In this document: positions 1 through 6,724 of the stretch, in pieces | Layout of the letters: each line of letters starts with the position of its first letter | Numbering within the stretch: the first letter of the stretch is position 1 | Source: Desulfobacterales bacterium S5133MH16 | GTDB taxonomy: Bacteria > Desulfobacterota > Desulfobacteria > Desulfobacterales > UBA11574 | Assembly (NCBI GenBank): GCA_001751005.1 | Contig: MAXL01000327.1 | Location: forward strand, 1 to 10,717 | Direction: 5' to 3' | Length of the DNA stretch: 10,717 nucleotides | Translations under genes and position numbers: made by a program | Notes under the pieces: generated by a model | Seen by the model: the letters and a program-made list of their open reading frames with translations, nothing else | The model's database searches: none | What the model was told of the DNA's origin: nothing

Positions 1-210
1 ACTTCGTGGTGTAATTATTTTTTTTCTATATAATGCACAAATTCTGTCATTAAAAAAACTAAAAAATGATAAATTATATTTTTTTCATAGCGATCATAGA
101 AAACTGCCTTGAATTTTACAGTGTTGACGCAAAGCATGTCAAGGGAAAATAACTTGAAATATCGGTGGGATGAATAAACGCTGGCACCATGGACAGAATA
201 GGTGGTTCAT
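1..210. other. AT-rich intergenic region without a recognisable gene
   Basis: This stretch is rich in A/T runs and all reading frames are broken by stops. A TTGAC/GTCAA inverted repeat (124-128 and 138-142, 9 bp apart) is visible, but no convincing -10 box follows it. A short frame from about 156 with start ATG runs through the terminator hairpin and has no properly spaced ribosome binding site, so it is not called. I see no RNA gene here. Confidence 0.5.
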
Positions 211-211
211 G

Positions 212-244
212 AAAAAACCCCGCCCTTTTAATAAAGCGGGGTTT
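212..244 (-). terminator. Rho-independent terminator of the cysteine-rich protein gene
   Basis: A perfect 9-bp stem (215-223 AAACCCCGC with 236-244 GCGGGGTTT) encloses a 12-nt loop. Read on the minus strand, the hairpin ends in a run of six T (217-212), the classical intrinsic terminator layout. It begins 21 bp after the stop codon of the minus-strand gene. On the plus strand the tail is a weaker TTTATTT, so some bidirectional activity is possible. Confidence 0.85.
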
Positions 245-265
245 ATTTGTAGATCGAAAGCAACA

Positions 266-544
266 TTACTTGTTTCCTCTCTTGGATGCTTTGAGCGGAT
301 TAATCTTTGCTTTTGATTCTGAAGCAGCCTTTATGACATGTGAAGCAAAGCTGCAATCTCCGGTTTTCCATTTCAGTGAAGGATCAGGGCATGCCGAGCA
401 GTACCATCCGGAAGCGTATTCAATGCTACGATTGCAGCCTTCACAGTGCTCCACGATCTCGTGGCAAATTCCGCCATTGTAAGAACACCCCTGTGCAGTC
501 ATAAAAGGGCACTCAAAACCTTTTCTAACCGTTGTACAAACCAT
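266..544 (-). CDS. PxxKW-type small cysteine-rich protein
   Basis: A 92-residue soluble protein with nine cysteines (C3, C12, C20, C27, C34, C37, C49, C52, C64), several in CxxC pairs (C34/C37 and C49/C52), followed by the sequence P-S-L-K-W at 55-59. This resembles the PxxKW family of cysteine-rich proteins of Desulfobacterota, whose function is unknown. The cysteine spacing suggests metal or iron-sulfur binding, but that is inference. The chosen start is the ATG at 544, because AAGGGGGTG lies about 7 bases upstream. An in-frame ATG 10 codons earlier (574) has no such site and overlaps the T tract of the leader terminator. The lysine-rich C-terminus is probably disordered. It is a single-gene unit with its own promoter and terminator, transcribed away from kdsD. 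There is no signal peptide, so it is likely cytoplasmic. Confidence 0.8.
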   Translation of the reverse strand: MVCTTVRKGFECPFMTAQGCSYNGGICHEIVEHCEGCNRSIEYASGWYCSACPDPSLKWKTGDCSFASHVIKAASESKAKINPLKASKRGNK

Positions 545-572
545 TGTAATCACCCCCTTTCGGAAAAAAATC

Positions 573-606
573 AAAAAAAAGGCCGGGAGCCATCTGTTCC
601 CGGCCT
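573..606 (-). terminator. Intrinsic terminator in the 5' leader of the cysteine-rich protein gene (candidate attenuator)
   Basis: A perfect 8-bp GC-rich stem (581-588 GGCCGGGA with 598-605 TCCCGGCC), extendable by A580-T606, has a 9-nt loop. On the minus strand it is followed by eight T (580-573) and, two bases on, seven more (570-564). In the plus direction there is no T run. No minus-strand gene lies upstream that would need a terminator. The hairpin instead sits between the strong minus-strand promoter at 637-665 and the start codon at 544. I could not find a clear competing antiterminator helix. Confidence 0.75.
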
Positions 607-636
607 CAAATAGACAGGTCTCAAAAAAACTGGGGC

Positions 637-665
637 AATATAATCAGACAAATATAGGTTGTCAA
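637..665 (-). promoter_or_regulatory. Sigma-70 promoter for the cysteine-rich protein gene
   Basis: On the minus strand, TTGACA (665-660) and TATATT (642-637) are separated by exactly 17 bp (659-643). That is a perfect -35 and a -10 with five of six consensus bases. Transcription would start near 630, giving a leader of about 86 nt that contains the terminator hairpin at 606-573. Confidence 0.7.
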
Positions 666-728
666 CAAAAAAATTGACATTTCTTCCGGATATAGCAATT
701 GTCAAAAATATGTTCCGAACGCTGACAA
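659..728. promoter_or_regulatory. Two inverted TGTCA/TGACA pairs between divergent genes
   Basis: TGTCAA (660-665) faces TTGACA (674-679), and TTGTCA (699-704) faces TGACAA (723-728). The centres of the two pairs are 44 bp apart, about four helical turns. They lie in the region between the minus-strand cysteine-rich gene and the plus-strand kdsD. One half-site coincides with the minus-strand -35 box, so a factor binding here could compete with RNA polymerase. This may also be chance in AT-rich DNA with promoter-like words. No clear plus-strand promoter for kdsD was found in the remaining bases up to 843. Confidence 0.3.
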
Positions 729-843
729 TCACTATAGCCTATCAAAAAGAATTCTTGATTTTTTATTTAAAAATTGCCAATTTACCTACAATACTTATAT
801 TGGTTATTTGACAAAATTTCAGACAAAAGGAAATATATTCCAC

Positions 844-1818
844 ATGGTCATAAAACAAGTTATTGAGGTTCTCAAAATAGAAGCCCAAGGTATTTTAAAA
901 CTGGCGGATCGTATTGATGACAACTTCCCGAAAATGGTGGATATCATCTGCCGGTCCCATGGCAGATTAATTGTCAGCGGCATCGGTAAATCCGGACTGG
1001 TTGGCCGAAAAATCGTGGCCACTCTGAACAGCACGGGAACAAAATCACTTTTTTTACATCCTGCCGAGGCTATGCATGGAGATCTCGGAATGGTCGGCCC
1101 GGATGATATATTCATAGCCCTTTCCAACAGCGGCGAAACCGACGAACTTAATATCCTTATACCCAGTATCCGTAAAATAGGGTGCAAAATCATTGCATTT
1201 ACAGGGAACAAAAACTCCACATTAGCCAAACATAGCGACATCATCATCGATGTGGCTGTAAAAAAGGAAGCATGCCCGTTGGGCTTTGTTCCCACGGCAA
1301 GCACCACCGCACTTCTTGCCATTGGCGACGCCCTTGCCGTGGTTCTGATAAACAAGAAACATTTCAATTCAGGCGACTTCAAAAAGATTCATCCCGGCGG
1401 CACGCTCGGGCATCGGCTTTCCAACAAAGTTAAAGATTTCATGCTAACCGGCAAATCCATTCCCCGCGTTCCTGAAGGGACCTCCATGGAAGATGCCGTC
1501 AAGGAAATCAATCGTCTTGGATTGGGAGTAACCCTTGTCTTCAGATCCGACAACACTCTTGCCGGTATCATCACCGACGGTGATTTGAGACGTCTGATTG
1601 CAAAAAGAAAATCTATTCACAAACTAACCGTTGAACAAGTCATGACAAAAAAGCCCCGAACCGTGGCCCCGGATTCTCCGGCATATGATGCCCTGAATAT
1701 GATGGAAAAATACCAAATCACGGTCCTTCCCGTAACGGATTCTACAGGAAAGATTCGGGGGATCTTGCACCTGCACGATATTTTAGGCAAAGGTGATTTC
1801 AAATTTAATGGAACTTAA
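844..1818 (+). CDS. kdsD: Arabinose-5-phosphate isomerase (KdsD/KpsF/GutQ family)
   Basis: This enzyme interconverts D-ribulose 5-phosphate and D-arabinose 5-phosphate in the cytoplasm, the first step of KDO synthesis for lipopolysaccharide. The N-terminal SIS sugar-isomerase domain (about residues 25-190) shows SGIGKSG at 45-51 with the lysine at 49, a sugar-phosphate loop SNSGET at 94-99, and the family hallmark IHPGGTLGHRL with His183. Two CBS domains follow (about 196-255 and 262-322), containing TDGDLRRL and LHLHDIL. The length of 325 residues matches E. coli KdsD (328). I chose the ATG at 844, preceded by AAAGGAA 13 bases upstream, because homology begins there. A TTG at 808 would add 12 unconvincing residues. 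The next gene starts 35 bp downstream on the same strand. Other KDO genes (kdsA, kdsB, kdsC) are not in the window. Confidence 0.93.
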   Translation: MVIKQVIEVLKIEAQGILKLADRIDDNFPKMVDIICRSHGRLIVSGIGKSGLVGRKIVATLNSTGTKSLFLHPAEAMHGDLGMVGPDDIFIALSNSGETDELNILIPSIRKIGCKIIAFTGNKNSTLAKHSDIIIDVAVKKEACPLGFVPTASTTALLAIGDALAVVLINKKHFNSGDFKKIHPGGTLGHRLSNKVKDFMLTGKSIPRVPEGTSMEDAVKEINRLGLGVTLVFRSDNTLAGIITDGDLRRLIAKRKSIHKLTVEQVMTKKPRTVAPDSPAYDALNMMEKYQITVLPVTDSTGKIRGILHLHDILGKGDFKFNGT

Positions 1819-1853
1819 ATCGTAACTGTAAGCCTCATTTTAAGGGAAATATT

Positions 1854-3179
1854 ATGAAATTCGATTCCGTTGACACAACAATAGAGCCCCTTGGACCTCT
1901 TAAAATAACATCACCTATCCGCAGAGGTGAAAAAGATTCCCTCAGCCAAAATTTTGTGCACGATACCGACAGGGTTGTCGTGGACGTAAATTTAAACAGT
2001 CTGATCAAATTGGCCGAAGAAGGAAAAGATTTTCCCGCTTTTGAGCTGGCCGGCCCCAGAAGTAAAATATACTTCGACCCGAGCAAGCTGCGGTGTGCAC
2101 TGGTAACCTGCGGCGGATTATGCCCCGGTTTGAACGACATTATCCGGGCAATCGTTCTGGAACTTTTCTACGGTTATGGGGTACGAAATATTTATGGCTT
2201 CAGGTATGGTCTTCAGGGCTTTATTCCCAAATACGGGCACGACATCATCGATCTTAAACCCGAGCTAGTCGTTAATATACACGAGATGGGCGGTTCGATT
2301 TTAGGATCTTCACGGGGACCCCAGCCTATAGATGAGATTGTCGACAGCCTGGAACGGATGAACATCGGCATCCTTTTTATGATCGGGGGCGACGGCACAC
2401 TCATGGCAGCTACAAAAATAGCGGATGCCATATCCCAAAGAGGTCTGAAAATAAGCGTTGTCGGAATCCCAAAAACCATTGATAATGATATTTACATGGT
2501 ATCACGCTCTTTTGGTTTTCATACGGCGGTTGATGTTGCCACCCAGGCGATTAAGGGTGCGCATAACGAATCAGAAGGATATCCCAACGGAATCGGTCTT
2601 ATCAAACTGATGGGCAGACATTCGGGCTTCATCGCCGCAACAGCCGCCCTGGCTCAACAGGATGTAAATTTTGTGCTGATACCGGAGGTGGATTTTGACC
2701 TTGAAGGATCGGGCGGCTTTCTTGCTTCCCTTGAAAGACGTCTTTATCACAGAGGACATGCCGTAATCGTAGTGGCTGAAGGCGCAGGTCAAAAGTTTTT
2801 TGACGCTCAAACAACGGAACGTGATGAATCCGGAAATATCAGGCTCCAGGATATAGGACTTTTCCTCAAAAATACCATATTGTCATATTTTAATCGCAAA
2901 AACATCGAGATTTCTTTAAAATATATTGATCCCAGCTATATGATAAGAAGCCTGCCTGCAAATGCCAATGATAATGTCTTCTGCAGCTTTTTGGGGCGGG
3001 ATGCGGTTCATGCAGGCATGGCGGGAAAAACAAAACTTCTCATCGGCCGCTGGAACAACCATTTCGTGCATCTTCCCTTAAGTGCCTCGGCCGGAAAACG
3101 CAAGCAGATCGACCCCAAAGGAAAGTTGTGGATGAGTGTCCTGGGAGCAACGGGTCAGGGGTCGTTGAAAAACCATTGA
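1854..3179 (+). CDS. ATP-dependent 6-phosphofructokinase, long plant/trypanosome-like type
   Basis: The enzyme phosphorylates fructose 6-phosphate to fructose 1,6-bisphosphate in glycolysis. Visible motifs are GGLCPGLN at 87-94 (nucleotide binding), GGDGT at 178-182, PKTIDND at 206-212 (catalytic aspartate region), MGRHSGFIA at 253-261, PEVD at 277-280, and a C-terminal block with YMIRS and HAGMAGKT typical of plant PFKs. Gly181 where pyrophosphate-using enzymes have Asp (GGDD) predicts ATP as donor, while the lysine in PKTIDND is a PPi-lineage feature. This mixture is known from the plant and trypanosomatid ATP-PFK group. At 441 residues it is about 120 longer than E. coli PfkA, mostly because of an 80-residue N-terminal extension. 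AAGGG lies 7 bases before the ATG. It follows kdsD by 35 bp and is probably cotranscribed with it. Assignment of the family is firm; the donor is a prediction. Confidence 0.9.
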   Translation: MKFDSVDTTIEPLGPLKITSPIRRGEKDSLSQNFVHDTDRVVVDVNLNSLIKLAEEGKDFPAFELAGPRSKIYFDPSKLRCALVTCGGLCPGLNDIIRAIVLELFYGYGVRNIYGFRYGLQGFIPKYGHDIIDLKPELVVNIHEMGGSILGSSRGPQPIDEIVDSLERMNIGILFMIGGDGTLMAATKIADAISQRGLKISVVGIPKTIDNDIYMVSRSFGFHTAVDVATQAIKGAHNESEGYPNGIGLIKLMGRHSGFIAATAALAQQDVNFVLIPEVDFDLEGSGGFLASLERRLYHRGHAVIVVAEGAGQKFFDAQTTERDESGNIRLQDIGLFLKNTILSYFNRKNIEISLKYIDPSYMIRSLPANANDNVFCSFLGRDAVHAGMAGKTKLLIGRWNNHFVHLPLSASAGKRKQIDPKGKLWMSVLGATGQGSLKNH

Positions 3180-3218
3180 TCACTCCTCTGCAACTTGTTT
3201 TTCTTATGAGTTTCTTGG
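3180..3218. other. Convergent intergenic gap without a visible terminator
   Basis: The PFK gene and the LpoA-like gene end facing each other only 39 bp apart. I looked for a GC-rich hairpin with a T or A tract here and found none. Readthrough in both directions or Rho-dependent ending is likely. Confidence 0.4.
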
Positions 3219-5201
3219 TTAGTGGTGTTCCAGTTCGACAAACCGTTTACCTTGTATTTGCAGAAGATACAACTTTTTTCGAACCTCTCCGTTGTTATCA
3301 AAGGAAGTAAGTCCGGTTACACCACGGAAGTCGTTAAGCTTTTTGAGTTTATTTTTTAGGTCGCTTCTGAATCGGATGTCCTGACTGCTGACTATCTGGA
3401 ACAATATCATAGCCGTATCATATGCCACCGCTTCGATGAATTCCGGCTTTCGATCGAAGGTCTTATGGAAAGTTCTGACAAAATTCATTACCTCCTCTGA
3501 AGCACTTTCGGCAAAAAAACCATCCGGCATAATTGCGTCCTGTGCATATTGCAGGGCCATTTCGATCAAACTGTCGGAATGCCACAAATTGGTTCCTAAA
3601 AGGTATGTATCGGTAACATCATGAAAAGCAAGCTGTGGAATAATAAGCCCTGCTTTCTTGGGAGCATCGGGAATAAAGACCGCATCAAAATCGACAATGG
3701 CTTCCGCTTTTTCTTGTTTTTCCTCTATAATATTTTCATCATATCCACGTGCATCCCCCAGTGATGTACCCGCACCTTCGCCAGTGGCTACATCCTCGTT
3801 TTTTTCGTCATCGGCCTCTACGTCAGTGATCTTAAGATCTTCAGGCACCTCATAGTAAAGCCCTACCAGTTTTTTGATAGATTCGGAAAAATCGGTATGA
3901 GCGGAATTGTATGATTCAACACCCACAACTCTGCCTCCGAAAGCAATCACCTCATCCCAAAAAAGATTCATAAAGGTTTTTCCATAATTTTCGTCGGGAT
4001 AAAGAATTGCAAAACGGTTAAAATTGAGATCCTCGACGGCATAAGATACCAGAGCCTTAACCTGCGCAACCGGAGTAAAAAAATTTCTAAAAACCCAGTC
4101 GCCTATTGAAGTGATATTGTCTTTCTGGGTTAAGGTTATTATGGGCATCCCTTTATCCTGTGCCTCAAGAGCGGCCGGTTCAGACATAATAATGGGACCA
4201 ATAATAGCGGCAACGTTTTCATCAAACAATTCTTTTACGGCCCGTACGGTCTTAACCGGGTCAGATTCCGTATCTTTTATGATGACCTTGATACAAGGAG
4301 AAGTGTTTTGTGAGCTGAATCTATTCAAAGCCAGTTCAACACCATTTAATGCTTTGTTGCCGTAAAGTCTATAAGGACCGCTCAAAGGGAGCAAACATCC
4401 TATGGTGTAACGGCTATAAATAGACTTTTGATTAATTTCCGCTATCAGATTTTTTGCCTGTTGCACATTTTCGTGATCCGGAAACTTTTCGATAAACTCC
4501 GACAGCACCCTTAAAGCCTCATCATATTTTTCTTCACCGGCACTGCTAATCCCCAACTGAAACATAAGATAACCTGCCGGGAACCTCTCTTCCCGGTCAC
4601 TTAAAAGAAATGCGATATCTTGAGAGCTAAGCTGCCGGACAGCATCTTTAAGCTTTATTATAATGACCTTCTTTCCCGGATCCTGCGCTTTTGAATATGC
4701 TGTGGTATAGTAATTAACAGCATCTTTTGGATATCCCAGAGCCAAATAGGCATCACCTGCCAATACATATGTTCTGAGAATACGGGATCCGGAAACAGCA
4801 TGTTTGAGAAAGTCGGCTGCCTGCTCGATTACTTTTTCATATTCTCCCTGGTTGTAATAAGTGACCATTATTTCAATCCTGGCATCCGGGACAAAATAAC
4901 TTTTCGCATATTCGGCGATGAGTCGTTTATAAACCTTACGAGCGCTGTCATTGTTCCCAAGAACCGTATGGATAGCTCCCATCTTCATTAAAGCTGCATC
5001 GGCCATAGGTCTGTCAGGAAATCGGGCAAGGTACTCATTGAATAAAACAAGCGCTTTGTCATAGGATTTCTCCTGAAACATTTTTTCAGCCCTGGAAAAA
5101 AGCTGAGCCGAGGGATCAAACTTTTCATAAATAGTCTTTGGCATGCATGACCATAAAAAGATGGTTGCTGTGATGATTACAATTTTGCAAATCGGCTTCA
5201 T
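3219..5201 (-). CDS. TPR plus periplasmic-binding-protein lipoprotein, LpoA-like (penicillin-binding protein activator family)
   Basis: A 660-residue predicted lipoprotein. A hydrophobic N-terminus ends in L-W-S-C with Cys19 as the lipidation site; tryptophan is an unusual residue at that lipobox position. Residues 33-260 form tetratricopeptide-like helices in which 'alanine-leucine, phenylalanine, FPD' signatures recur (about 38-62 and 222-243). From about 265 a type I periplasmic binding fold begins (YTIGCLLPLSGPYRLYG) and continues to about 655. The same order, TPR then binding fold, occurs in LpoA, which activates class A penicillin-binding proteins from the outer membrane, so a role in peptidoglycan synthesis is plausible. 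An amino-acid-type ABC transporter binding protein is the alternative, but no permease genes are near. Residues 455-500 are a strongly acidic insert within the binding fold. AAGGCAGG precedes the ATG by 3 bases. The gene converges with the PFK gene (39 bp gap) and diverges from tyrA. Confidence 0.8.
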   Translation of the reverse strand: MKPICKIVIITATIFLWSCMPKTIYEKFDPSAQLFSRAEKMFQEKSYDKALVLFNEYLARFPDRPMADAALMKMGAIHTVLGNNDSARKVYKRLIAEYAKSYFVPDARIEIMVTYYNQGEYEKVIEQAADFLKHAVSGSRILRTYVLAGDAYLALGYPKDAVNYYTTAYSKAQDPGKKVIIIKLKDAVRQLSSQDIAFLLSDREERFPAGYLMFQLGISSAGEEKYDEALRVLSEFIEKFPDHENVQQAKNLIAEINQKSIYSRYTIGCLLPLSGPYRLYGNKALNGVELALNRFSSQNTSPCIKVIIKDTESDPVKTVRAVKELFDENVAAIIGPIIMSEPAALEAQDKGMPIITLTQKDNITSIGDWVFRNFFTPVAQVKALVSYAVEDLNFNRFAILYPDENYGKTFMNLFWDEVIAFGGRVVGVESYNSAHTDFSESIKKLVGLYYEVPEDLKITDVEADDEKNEDVATGEGAGTSLGDARGYDENIIEEKQEKAEAIVDFDAVFIPDAPKKAGLIIPQLAFHDVTDTYLLGTNLWHSDSLIEMALQYAQDAIMPDGFFAESASEEVMNFVRTFHKTFDRKPEFIEAVAYDTAMILFQIVSSQDIRFRSDLKNKLKKLNDFRGVTGLTSFDNNGEVRKKLYLLQIQGKRFVELEHH

Positions 5202-5219
5202 AAACCTGCCTTAATCGTT

Positions 5220-5249
5220 TTAATAGTCTGATAATTTGTAAGGGATCAA
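5220..5249 (-). promoter_or_regulatory. Possible promoter for the LpoA-like gene
   Basis: On the minus strand, TTGATC (5249-5244) and TATTAA (5225-5220) are 18 bp apart. Each matches four of six consensus bases. The position, about 20 bp upstream of the start codon, is suitable, but the match is modest. Confidence 0.3.
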
Positions 5250-5323
5250 AAGTGCCAAGTTCTTTATCGTCTCATGTTTACCCTTATTTGATGACAAAGG
5301 CAAGCATAAGATGCATCCTTTAC

Positions 5324-5353
5324 TTGCCAAACACCTTGCGAAGATGTTATATT
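5324..5353 (+). promoter_or_regulatory. Possible promoter for tyrA
   Basis: TTGCCA (5324-5329) and TATATT (5348-5353) are 18 bp apart on the plus strand. Transcription would start near 5360, only about 3 bases before the ATG at 5363. If this promoter is real, the mRNA is effectively leaderless for that ATG, or translation begins at the ATG at 5402. Confidence 0.35.
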
Positions 5354-5362
5354 GCCGGAATC

Positions 5363-6547
5363 ATGGAAACTGATAATCCAAAACGGCCGCCCTCACCGCA
5401 AATGGCAAATCCTGTCAGCGATAAGGTTGAGCAGGAACTTGAAAACTTAAGGAGACAACTCGATACCATTGACCAGAATATTGTCTCCCTTCTTGCAAAA
5501 CGCCAGGCAGAAGTCGAACGGGTTGTTAAGCTTAAAAAAGCCCATAACCTGCCTGTTTATCACCCGGCCCGAGAAGAAAATCTGATTTCTCAGCTTCGTA
5601 ATCAGGGGGCCAATGCGGGACTAAATTCTGATTATATTGAAGAACTTTACCGTCGTATCCTCCGCCAGTCCCGGGTAGAACAAGCCGCTCGTCTCTCGCA
5701 AAAAGGCGTCCGTGACGATGCAACCGTCCTTATGGTTGGCGGCATGGGTAGTATGGGGCAATATTTTTCTAAATGGTTTGCCGATTCCGGTTACAGGGTT
5801 CGTATCCTGGACCAAAATGATTGGTTGAATGTCGGCAAACTTTGCCACGGGATTGAACTTGCAATTATCAGTGTCCCCATTGAAGTAACTGCTGAAGTCG
5901 CAGGCAAACTGGGTCCTCACCTGCCGGTTGATTGTGTTCTTGCAGATATCACCAGTATTAAAGAACAACCGTTAAATGCCATGCTCGACGCTTTTCAGGG
6001 ACCGGTGATTGGACTGCACCCTCTTTTCGGTCCGACCACCTCAACCATGGACAAGCAGATCGTCGTGGTTACACCCGGCAGAAAACTGAATTCATGCCGA
6101 TGGCTTATTGATCAATTCAGCGCCTGGGGAACTATTATCCTGCAAGTAACTGCACAGGAACATGATGAAATCATGTCCATTGTTCAAACGGTGCGACATT
6201 TCGCAACGTTTGCATTTGGTCAATTTCTGTGTCACAAACAGATTGATTTATCCCGAACTTTAGAATTTTCCAGTCCCATTTACCGCCTGGAGCTCGGGAT
6301 GGTGGGAAGGCTTTTTGCACAGGACCCCTCACTTTACTCTGAAATCATATTCGCATCACCCAAACGGCTTGCCCTCCTGAAAGAGTACCTTTCTTCTCTT
6401 GCAAACAATCTCGCCATGGTTGAAAAGGGCGATAAAGAGATGTTTCGGGCCGAATTTAAAAAAATTACAGACTGGTTCGGGACTTTTAGTGAACAGGCTA
6501 TGCGGGAGAGTACGTACCTGATTAACAAACTCATCGAACGGTTCTAA
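5363..6547 (+). CDS. tyrA: Bifunctional chorismate mutase / prephenate dehydrogenase (T-protein)
   Basis: It converts chorismate to prephenate and oxidatively decarboxylates prephenate to 4-hydroxyphenylpyruvate, the precursor of tyrosine. The AroQ chorismate mutase part spans about residues 23-104 (LRRQLDTID, LLAKR, KLKKA and REEN segments carry the expected Arg, Arg, Lys and Glu). The dehydrogenase follows with an NAD loop GGMGSMG at 126-132, GLHPLFGP with catalytic-type His219, RHFATFAFG with Arg278, and SPIYRLELGMVGRLFAQDP near the C-terminus. The order and many segments closely match E. coli TyrA (373 residues); this one has 394. Start is uncertain. ATG 5363 lacks a clear ribosome site. 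GTG 5252 has a good AAGGGA 6 bases upstream and would add 37 residues rich in uncommon codons that look unlike the domain. ATG 5402 is also possible. Confidence 0.9.
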   Translation: METDNPKRPPSPQMANPVSDKVEQELENLRRQLDTIDQNIVSLLAKRQAEVERVVKLKKAHNLPVYHPAREENLISQLRNQGANAGLNSDYIEELYRRILRQSRVEQAARLSQKGVRDDATVLMVGGMGSMGQYFSKWFADSGYRVRILDQNDWLNVGKLCHGIELAIISVPIEVTAEVAGKLGPHLPVDCVLADITSIKEQPLNAMLDAFQGPVIGLHPLFGPTTSTMDKQIVVVTPGRKLNSCRWLIDQFSAWGTIILQVTAQEHDEIMSIVQTVRHFATFAFGQFLCHKQIDLSRTLEFSSPIYRLELGMVGRLFAQDPSLYSEIIFASPKRLALLKEYLSSLANNLAMVEKGDKEMFRAEFKKITDWFGTFSEQAMRESTYLINKLIERF

Positions 6548-6623
6548 TCTTCAGGCGTTCATATTTATTCCTATGTTTACCATGTTACGGCTTGTATATT
6601 CACTTTTTGCCATACTTCATCGC
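6548..6623. other. Intergenic region between tyrA and the sensor kinase gene
   Basis: There are no reading frames of note and no hairpin with a T tract after the tyrA stop codon. The kinase promoter at 6624-6652 immediately follows. Confidence 0.4.
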
Positions 6624-6652
6624 TTGACATAAAACCCGCTCTTTTGTAATCT
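6624..6652 (+). promoter_or_regulatory. Sigma-70 promoter for the hybrid histidine kinase gene
   Basis: TTGACA (6624-6629) and TAATCT (6647-6652) are separated by exactly 17 bp. The -35 box is perfect. Transcription is expected near 6659, giving a leader of about 65 nt before the GTG start at 6725. Confidence 0.65.
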
Positions 6653-6724
6653 CAGTTTGAACAATCTTAAGTTATTTATTTTTCTTTAGATACTTTATAG
6701 GCTCTCAACCAAGGAACCTGGATA

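Noticed and set aside
156..303. Short plus-strand frame of about 48 codons
   Set aside because: It has no spaced ribosome site, crosses the terminator hairpin and runs into the opposite coding gene.
270..482. Plus-strand frame opposite the cysteine-rich protein
   Set aside because: The minus strand has the regular cysteine pattern, ribosome site, promoter and terminator. The plus frame has none of these.
808..843. TTG start at 808 for kdsD
   Set aside because: The 12 extra residues do not resemble the family, and the ATG at 844 gives a length of 325, close to known KdsD proteins.
819..1382. Minus-strand frame of 187 codons opposite kdsD
   Set aside because: The plus strand has clear SIS-domain motifs throughout. 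The opposite frame shows no family motif and is a codon shadow.
2213..2814. Several minus-strand frames inside the PFK gene
   Set aside because: They are shadows of a gene with continuous PFK motifs. No ribosome sites fit them.
3128..3310. Plus-strand frame spanning the end of PFK and the end of the LpoA-like gene
   Set aside because: It overlaps two well-supported genes in other frames and has no recognisable motif.
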